DNA of 13,762 bases from Ectocarpus siliculosus (Eukaryota; Sar; Phaeophyceae; Ectocarpales; Ectocarpaceae): assembly GCA_000310025.1 (NCBI GenBank), contig FN649728.1, positions 7,228,704 to 7,242,465 on the forward strand, read 5' to 3'. A program made the translations under genes and the position numbers. Of the stretch, positions 7,916 through 13,762 are shown one piece after another (the stretch's first letter is position 1; the number at the start of each line of letters is the position of its first letter). The notes beneath the pieces are model-generated. The model was not told the DNA's origin, made no database searches, and saw only the letters and a program-made list of their open reading frames with translations.

Positions 7916-10900
7916 TTAAGCGTCCATAGAGCCATCGGAGCCATCGTCGCTGCCCCCATCTCCATCCCCATCTCCATCACGGCCCGTTCGTCCGCCCCCA
8001 TCCCCATCCTCATCCCCATCCCCATCCTCATCCCCATCCCCATCTCCATCACGGTCCGTACCTCCGCCCCCATCTCCATCCCCATCTCCATCACTGTCCG
8101 TCCCTCCGCCCCCATCTCCATCCCCATCTCCATCACGGTCCGTCCCTCCGTCCCCATCTCCACCACGGTCCGCCCCTCCCTCTTCTTGCTCGTCGTCGTC
8201 CTTGTCGTCGTCCTTGCCGTCGTCCTTCTTGAAGAGGTAGGGCTTGAGGTAGCGCTTCGCGTCCTCCGTGCACTTCAAGTCGTCCTTGTCGGGGATCGGC
8301 CCAAGGTACTCTTCGCCGAATTCCATGAACCTCTCCCAAAACCTAAGACACGATACAAACAACAAAGAACGTTTCGTTCGCATGGCAGCTGGTGGAACGG
8401 CTAAACATGCCGCGGTACATTCCTCTCTTGTAAGGCTTGCGCTAACCACCTTCGGGTGGAGTCGAAGGTAGGGCACAGTGGAGCTGCCGCAATATATAAC
8501 GCTAACCGGGAAAATCGCCGGGAACAAAAAACAACGAAGTGCGTTGTATGATGGCAGAGTTGCATGTGTATTGGGCGCTATGTGGGCGACAAACCTACTC
8601 AGCGAACGCCACGGACAACAGGGCTGGACTACAAGAATACGTCAGCCTTGTTAACATAGCGAGCCAAGCGCAACGTACGTCTCGCGGATGACCGGGTGGT
8701 TCTTGTCTCCGCCGCCCTCCTTTGCTCCTCCCATGGCGTTGTCCAAGAACTTCTTGATCACCGGGAAGGTGCGGTAGCCCACGGGGTCCCACTTGTTCGA
8801 GGGGGGCATACGAGCGCGCCTCCTCGCTGCGATTACATCGCTCAGGAGGACCGGCGCCGCCTCCTCGATAGTCACGGCAAGGACCGGCCCGATTATCTGC
8901 GAAACAATCAGTTCAGTTCACGCCATGAGGGGGTGGGAGTCGTTGCTGAGCTAGAAAGGCGCAAAAATTAGGGATACACCTGGAAAGGGTGACAGAGCGA
9001 AGGAGGACTACCATAGCTTTCAAATGTCCCGTAGCACGGGGAACGACCAATATCTTATCGTCCCGACGTCTGAGAAGAAGGCTCGCAGGGCGAGCAACCC
9101 AGGGTTACCGGTGAAAGGCTGTTCGTCGGGAACTTGCGTTATGAAAAGTCGGGTTACCCGCCCGTGCTACTCTGCGTGATAGCTACAAGGCGGCCGTGTG
9201 TGCGCGCGACATTTTCATACCAACAGCAGGAGCAGCAGCGTGTGCGCCAACAACGCTTTACACCGGACTACAACCAAACACTCCGGTTCTGCATACTTCT
9301 TACTCTTCCTTTGCCTCTAAGCGTGCGGTCGACTCGCCACTCCTTACGCGGACTGTTTGGAGCCTTCATCATCAAAACGAGAGAGGGCCTCAGACTGTTT
9401 GATCGACCATTTACGCACGATCCTCACAGCAGGCACAGGAGCAGACCCCTTCTGTTCTCCGCGGAAAGATGATCTTACAAGCGCCACCCTATGTTTCCAG
9501 ACTACAGGGCGCCGCGGTTCCGGGAAATATCAAGTTTTTAACGCCAGGGGTGACTTTTCCCTGGTGTCTGCAAAGGGGAGACGACGGTACCTGGTGATAG
9601 GGTGCGGTGGGTTGGCACCCGTATACGTCCATGTAGGTCATGGTCTCCATGATCTCGCCCGGACCCGCGGGCCTGCTGTGCCTGGCTGGAGGTAGACCCT
9701 TGGAGAACATAGCCCGCCCTAAACCGCGCATGGCCAGCTCCGACTAGAATGACGCAGGGGGTGGGGGGGCGGGGGCGCAGGGAATACCAACTGGGTGAGA
9801 GGCAACACTCGTGAGAAGTCATGATAGGTGTTTATTGTGACAAAAGTTGAAATTCACGCTACAATTGTACAGTTTTCCCGCAGTTAGGGTACAAATTACG
9901 GTCAAGAAGGACAGCGCAAGGGGGTCTCCCGAACAAAGACGATGAACAAGCGAGCAATGCGGGGTGCATCGGCCGGTCGTTGGGTTAAGCGTTTTGGCCG
10001 ATATCGTGCGCGTAGACGCCGCACTTTTACAGTCTGGGGCCTCGTGGTTCGCGTCATGTTCGTTTTGTGAGACCGAGCCAGACCAATTCATCGACACACC
10101 CAGCAACGACGACACGCCACTCACTACCTTCACTACACCAGACGCACTCATGCAAAAAGCACACCCGCATGTAGTACGCTGGACGCGTCGACTCTGAAAC
10201 ACACGCCGAAGAAAATAATACTCATGACACATAAGATAGAAAGCAAACCCTGGGGGCATTACAATAAAAAACGCATATCCCAGACAAAAATACAGAGAGG
10301 CGGAGGGGTGTGTATTCGATGAGACAAACTCCACCGGGGCTACGACATAATCTTCACAGCTCTTCGGCGAGTTGGGGGGAGAGGGGGGGGGGGGGGGGCG
10401 TACTCTTTACGTTTTGCATGCCTTTAGTCGTTAGGGCACTGGCCACGCGTCGTCGAGAGGACGGAAAATACGATTACAGATGGCCAATCGTTCCTTCCTA
10501 CATTGCCAAAGGTGGCTCAAACATGCCCCCCGTTCTATCTATCCTGTCGATATCACCCCCCGCCTATTCTACCCACTTGCTATGCCCCAGTACAGCTACC
10601 GTCCTGTCTCGGTTATTCCATACCTCGAACATCTTCCTGTACCTTCCTTTCATTTTCCCAGGCCAGTCATGTACACTTCTCTCTCCTTGTACGACGGACA
10701 TTCCCCAACCATTTAACTAGGTCTTTGCACTCCGAGCCGCAATATCATTTGGGGGTGGCGTGGGGGTAAGGCAGGGGGTACAAAACGTGAACAGGGGCAC
10801 GACACCGACAGCTACGGCACCACGCAGACACGCAACCGCCCAACAACACAGCAAGCAACGCCACGCGCAAGAACCCGGGGCGAGGAGCCAGATCCCAGAT

Positions 10901-13232
10901 CCCAAATTGCGTTTGCGATTTCTCGCGTTTCTCGCGCCAGACACCCAACGAAAACCTGCATGGCTTAAAACGGCCGGACTGCATCCGTGCACCTCACCTG
11001 CTTATCGATCTCAGCCTGCATCGTCTCTAGGATGTAGTCTGACGTGATTTCCTTCCGCGCGTTGCCGTTACCGTCCGTGTACCTGTTGGTGACCACCTGG
11101 AGAGCGGACACCAGGTTGGTGTGCATTGCCTCGCGCGCTACACGGTACGTGGTGCACTTCATCGGCGGCAGGAAAACGGGGACTTCCTCTGTATTCAACG
11201 TGTCCAAACACCATATAGGAGGGGGTGGGTGGGAGGACAAGGGGGATGAGCGGTGTTGATGCGCGTAATTCAAAATCTCGAGAGTGAGGGGGAACAACTC
11301 CAGGAGGCGGCGACACACATGCGCGAGATTCACAAGGGGCCGGAATCACGGCCGAGAATGCAATAACTCACTGTCCATTTCTGCACATGAAATTCCTCGC
11401 TCTTCGTCATATGCACCCCACATGTGCCCCACCATCGTCAGCAGGCTGTGTTCGTCGCACTTGATTTCCGTCAGGCGTAGATCCTTAAAGTACGCCATAA
11501 ATGGCAGGATAAGGTGGAAAGCGGAGCTTTTGTACGACACCTTCCGGGACTCCCGCTCGGTCTTTCCCTTGTCGATGTCCGCTCTGCTAGCGAGCTGAGC
11601 CAAACGAAAGCGGCGGGGCGTTAGCGGGCATTGACTAGATAATTACTGGTGTGTGCCATCTGCCATCTTCCACAAGTTTCAACTGCTAGTGGCCTTTTTC
11701 TCCGTCGAAGGCGTGTTCTTGATGACAGCATACTTAGGACCAAGCAAACTACGACTTGATGCAAGTAAAGGAACAACCGAGTGATAGGTCTCCCCCCCCC
11801 CCCCCCCCCCCCGGGTACGTGTGGTGGATCAAGCAAACTAGATACGTGTGAGATGTACATCAATTGTTGACGTGTTGATTCGGATTCAGATAGTTCTGTC
11901 TGCTCGTCGTATATTTGCCATCATCAATCAAAGACAGACGAGAAGTCCGATCTTCGCCGGTAAGTTGTTGTCCGCTCGAGCTGCCTGCAACGCCGAATAA
12001 CTACTGCTGTACGCGCGCGATGTTGTGAGGAACACGGGCTTTGTGATACAGTGCACTTCGCAAAAAAGACCCACAGGCCCTCTTCGGGCAATGCGCATGT
12101 GGTCTTGGGTCACCCGTCGGAGGCTTGACACCCACGTCCCGACGGGAAACCTTGTATATGAAGACAACGGAGCACAGGGACCCACCCACTCCCAACCCCC
12201 TCGGACAAGATTGACTGCTGGAATAGGCACGTTGTGGGGCTCACTTGCAGCCGTCTACGGTACGTACAAAGGATAGTGCGTCCTTACAGTAAAACCATTA
12301 TGCTCTTGTTCCACCCCGTGGTGACCAACATGTCACAGGTGGTGGCCCTTTCCTCCGTCCAGTTTTATTTTCTGACGACAAGTCCTTTTCGTTGTCTACA
12401 CTGGTATAGCCCATGTTGCGACCGGGCGGGTCTGCGCCTACGGCCGCCCTCGTCGATGAAAATAATATGCAGCTCAGGGCAGAAGTGCAAGAGTGTCCAC
12501 TCGTGAGAGTTGGCGCGGGAGGGGGTAATCTCTCACCATAAAGCCCGACTCTGAAGCCAGGCGCAGCATGACCGCCCCGCGTAGGTCCGAGCACCATTCT
12601 TTCTCGTCGATGGCCCGGAGCATGGCATCAGCGGCCTCGGGAATTGACTTGGCATATGCGTTCCTCGTCGTCTCCTTCGACAGGCATGTGGATGGACATA
12701 TATCCCGCGGCGAGTGGGTGGAGGGATGGATGATAAATGTGTGGCCTATGTGTCACGCAACAGCCGGTAGAGTATAGGTGGTCTACGTGGACAAAATACA
12801 AGTAGTCGTGGTGAAGTGGGATTGGGGTTGTCACATGAATTACACAGCAGTTACCCTCTGTGCCAACCAATGCCAACAAACAAGACAATGTGGACGCGGA
12901 GGCGCCAGATACTACTGGTTGGGAAACGAGGAGGGGGAACATGGCAGGGAACAGGGAACGCATAGAGCATGCTCGTTGCCGTGCGTAGGGGGATCGGTGG
13001 TGTGCTGTCTGGACAACACACCAGCACGAGAGATGTCAGGCATCGAGGCTTGTCGAGGGCCATGAAACTTTCAGCAAGTAGGTGTGTGGCCCCCAGCAGA
13101 TGCGCAGAAAAACACAGCAATACTGCACTTGAAGCAACACTACAGCAGCAGCCCGCGGCCATGCGGGACACGTCGTCCAACGCTCGGGTTCTCACCTCGA
13201 CTACATCTCTGCCCCCCTGACGGGGGTCGACA

Positions 13233-13281
<49 letters not shown>

Positions 13282-13477
13282 CCTCCCGGCGGCGGTTCCT
13301 CTGCTTCTTCTTGCCGGATGACTTGCCGGAGGAAGAACCGGAGGTGTGGCGAGCACTCTGACCGGAACGTTTCGAGCTGCTGCGCGATGCACCGCTCGAG
13401 GACAACCCTCCGTGGCTTTTGCGGGCGGAGAAGTTGGACGACCTCGACCCTAGACGGTTGTTCCCGTTGTTGGACAT
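7916..13477 (-). CDS. Gene B: unrecognised seven-exon acidic protein with poly-Asp and Asp/Gly-repeat segments
   Basis: Exons in order are 13477-13196, 12674-12537, 11594-11372, 11188-10998, 9743-9591, 8896-8679 and 8342-7916. All introns are GT...AG (521, 942, 183, 1254, 694 and 336 bases) and every phase joins, giving 1632 bases: 543 residues plus TAA. Residues 1-66 are Ser/Arg/Gly/Lys-rich with a basic NLS-like KKKQRNRRR (56-64), and 67-80 are 14 consecutive Asp. The core, 95-441, includes AFHLILPFMAYFKDLRL, KEVPVFLPPMKCTTYRVARE, IMETMTYMDVYGCQPTAPYH and FWERFMEFGEEYLGPIPDK, and has no domain I can name. Residues 442-543 are DDGKDDD followed by GDGDGDGGGTDRD-type repeats. There is no signal peptide or membrane segment. 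The basic N-terminus and acidic tracts suggest a nuclear protein (inference). The ATG at 13477 is preceded by CCACCATC and opens the exon. Exon structure is well supported by phase; function is unknown. Confidence 0.75.
7930..8175 (-). repeat. Coding minisatellite: Asp/Gly repeat tail of gene B
   Basis: On the plus strand the block is built of CATCTCCATCCCC and CATCACGGTCCGTCC(CT)CCGCCCC modules with a rough 48-base period and 6-base sub-repeats. Read on the minus strand it encodes tandem TDRDGDGDGDGGGG-like units (residues about 463-532). Units differ by E-for-G and S-for-R changes and an expanded DGDEDGDGDEDGDG stretch. The length is always a multiple of three, so expansion keeps the frame. 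Confidence 0.85.
8446..8469 (+). other. Overlapping alternative hairpins in the last intron of gene B
   Basis: CCACC-TTCG-GGTGG (8446-8459) would form a cUUCGg tetraloop hairpin if transcribed from the plus strand. The overlapping ACCTTCG (8448-8454) and CGAAGGT (8463-8469) are also perfect inverted repeats, so the two stems exclude each other. Just upstream, TGGTGGAACGGC (from about 8391) resembles an A-box with one mismatch. No B-box or tRNA fold follows. Confidence 0.35.
9744..10997 (-). other. Long intron 4 of gene B
   Basis: This is the largest intron of the gene (donor CAG|GTGAGG, acceptor CATTCTAG|TCG). It contains a run of 16 G on the plus strand (10383-10398), so 16 C in the pre-mRNA. 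Several short plus-strand open frames at 10310-10770 have Pro/Ser-rich, unconvincing peptides. I see no nested gene. Confidence 0.5.
11595..12536 (-). other. Intron 2 of gene B, with a 21-base homopolymer and a possible cassette exon
   Basis: The donor is ATG|GTGAGA and the acceptor is TTTGGCTCAG|CTC. Plus-strand C21 at 11792-11812 becomes G21 in the pre-mRNA. On the minus strand from 12472, after CTGCCCTGAG, a phase-0 frame reads LHIIFIDEGGRRRRPARSQH onward; LHIIFIDE resembles a Walker B motif. Its only in-phase donor (GTCAGA) is poor, and skipping it leaves the gene B frame intact, so I left it out of the model. An open minus frame at 12230-11928 is unassigned. Confidence 0.4.
13238..13279 (-). 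repeat. GAC trinucleotide microsatellite inside exon 1 of gene B (14 codons)
   Basis: Fourteen uninterrupted GTC units on the plus strand are read on the minus strand as GAC, giving the pure Asp tract at residues 67-80 of gene B. Using one codon throughout means recent slippage rather than long-conserved protein sequence. The shadow frames give poly-Arg and poly-Thr and are not genes. Confidence 0.9.
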
Positions 13478-13762
13478 GATGGTGGAAAGTTGAGGAGAGG
13501 GTAATGGAAGGGACGGGAGGGGATGGTTGTGGCGCGCTGGTGCTTGGCGCCACAGGCGGATAACGCCCGCATAAGGCGTTCACCAGGGAACCCAGCCTAT
13601 GCATCCCCTCTCGTTCCCGGTTCCCTCCACGCGTCGCCTCTGGTGACAAAGATCTTCGGCATGCTCGTGCGGAGCCCGCTCTCGAGGGAGACGCTACATG
13701 ATGCAGGAAACAGCAGCTGTAGGGGGTGAAAGAAGAAAACTCGCCCGCCTCCCCCCCCCCCC
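13478..13762. other. 5' flank of gene B and window edge
   Basis: This stretch is presumably the 5' UTR and promoter of gene B. I see no TATA box at a clear position. It ends in a run of 12 C at the window edge. Short open frames here have no recognisable content. Confidence 0.4.

Noticed and set aside
8386-8475. tRNA gene
   Set aside because: The D-arm-like start and the UUCG hairpin do not combine into a cloverleaf, and there is no good T-arm or acceptor stem.
12568-13065. Plus-strand frame with an EF-hand-like loop (FDRHVDGHISRGEW) and a Cys-rich continuation after one TAG
   Set aside because: It overlaps exon 2 of gene B on the other strand, lacks the usual residue at loop position 3, has no partner EF-hand, and contains an in-frame stop. 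It is probably chance.
13084-13479. Plus-strand poly-Arg protein
   Set aside because: It is antisense to the GAC tract in exon 1 of gene B, which has phase and splice support.

Overview
The window looks like nuclear DNA of an intron-rich eukaryote. Coding signal comes as short exons bounded by GT...AG splice sites whose phases chain together, with introns from about 70 to 1250 bases. There are long homopolymer C/G runs, microsatellites and minisatellites, and no bacterial-style operon or ribosome-binding-site architecture. A brown alga or related stramenopile would fit the intron sizes, GC-rich exons and poly-C tracts, but that placement is inference only. All gene models here were spliced by eye and have no transcript support.

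Both well-supported genes lie on the minus strand. Gene A (exons between 115 and 3231, running off the left edge) is a multi-exon protein. Its later exons resemble the P-element/THAP9-like transposase family: a CxxC segment, a basic helical region, then an FYE...FRFHPATMRLAIYI...LRNVLHLPS-type helix-turn-helix segment. Its N-terminal 170 or so residues are unfamiliar, and its 5' end is unresolved, with candidate extra exons at 3141-3202, 3411-3524 and 4224-4353. Gene B (7916-13477, complete in the window) has seven exons whose phases all agree and encodes a 543-residue protein that I do not recognise. It has a Ser/Arg/Lys-rich N-terminus with a basic NLS-like stretch, a run of 14 Asp, a globular core of about 350 residues, and an Asp/Gly repeat tail.

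The roughly 4.7 kb between them (3232-7915) is mostly accessory DNA. It holds some ambiguous coding-like islands (3411-3565, 4224-4353), a 31-bp direct repeat, and a roughly 72-bp minisatellite (about 5710-6355) rich in AACCTGG/CCAGGTT inverted repeats. After that come an imperfect 107-bp tandem duplication carrying hairpins and RNA polymerase III B-box-like motifs (6375-6582) and a possible decayed reading frame with three in-frame stops (6757-7443). I see no rRNA, complete tRNA, CRISPR array or recognisable prokaryotic element. No multi-gene system can be demonstrated. The most interesting items are the intron-rich transposase-like gene with an unknown N-terminus, the unrecognised gene B, and the hairpin minisatellite.
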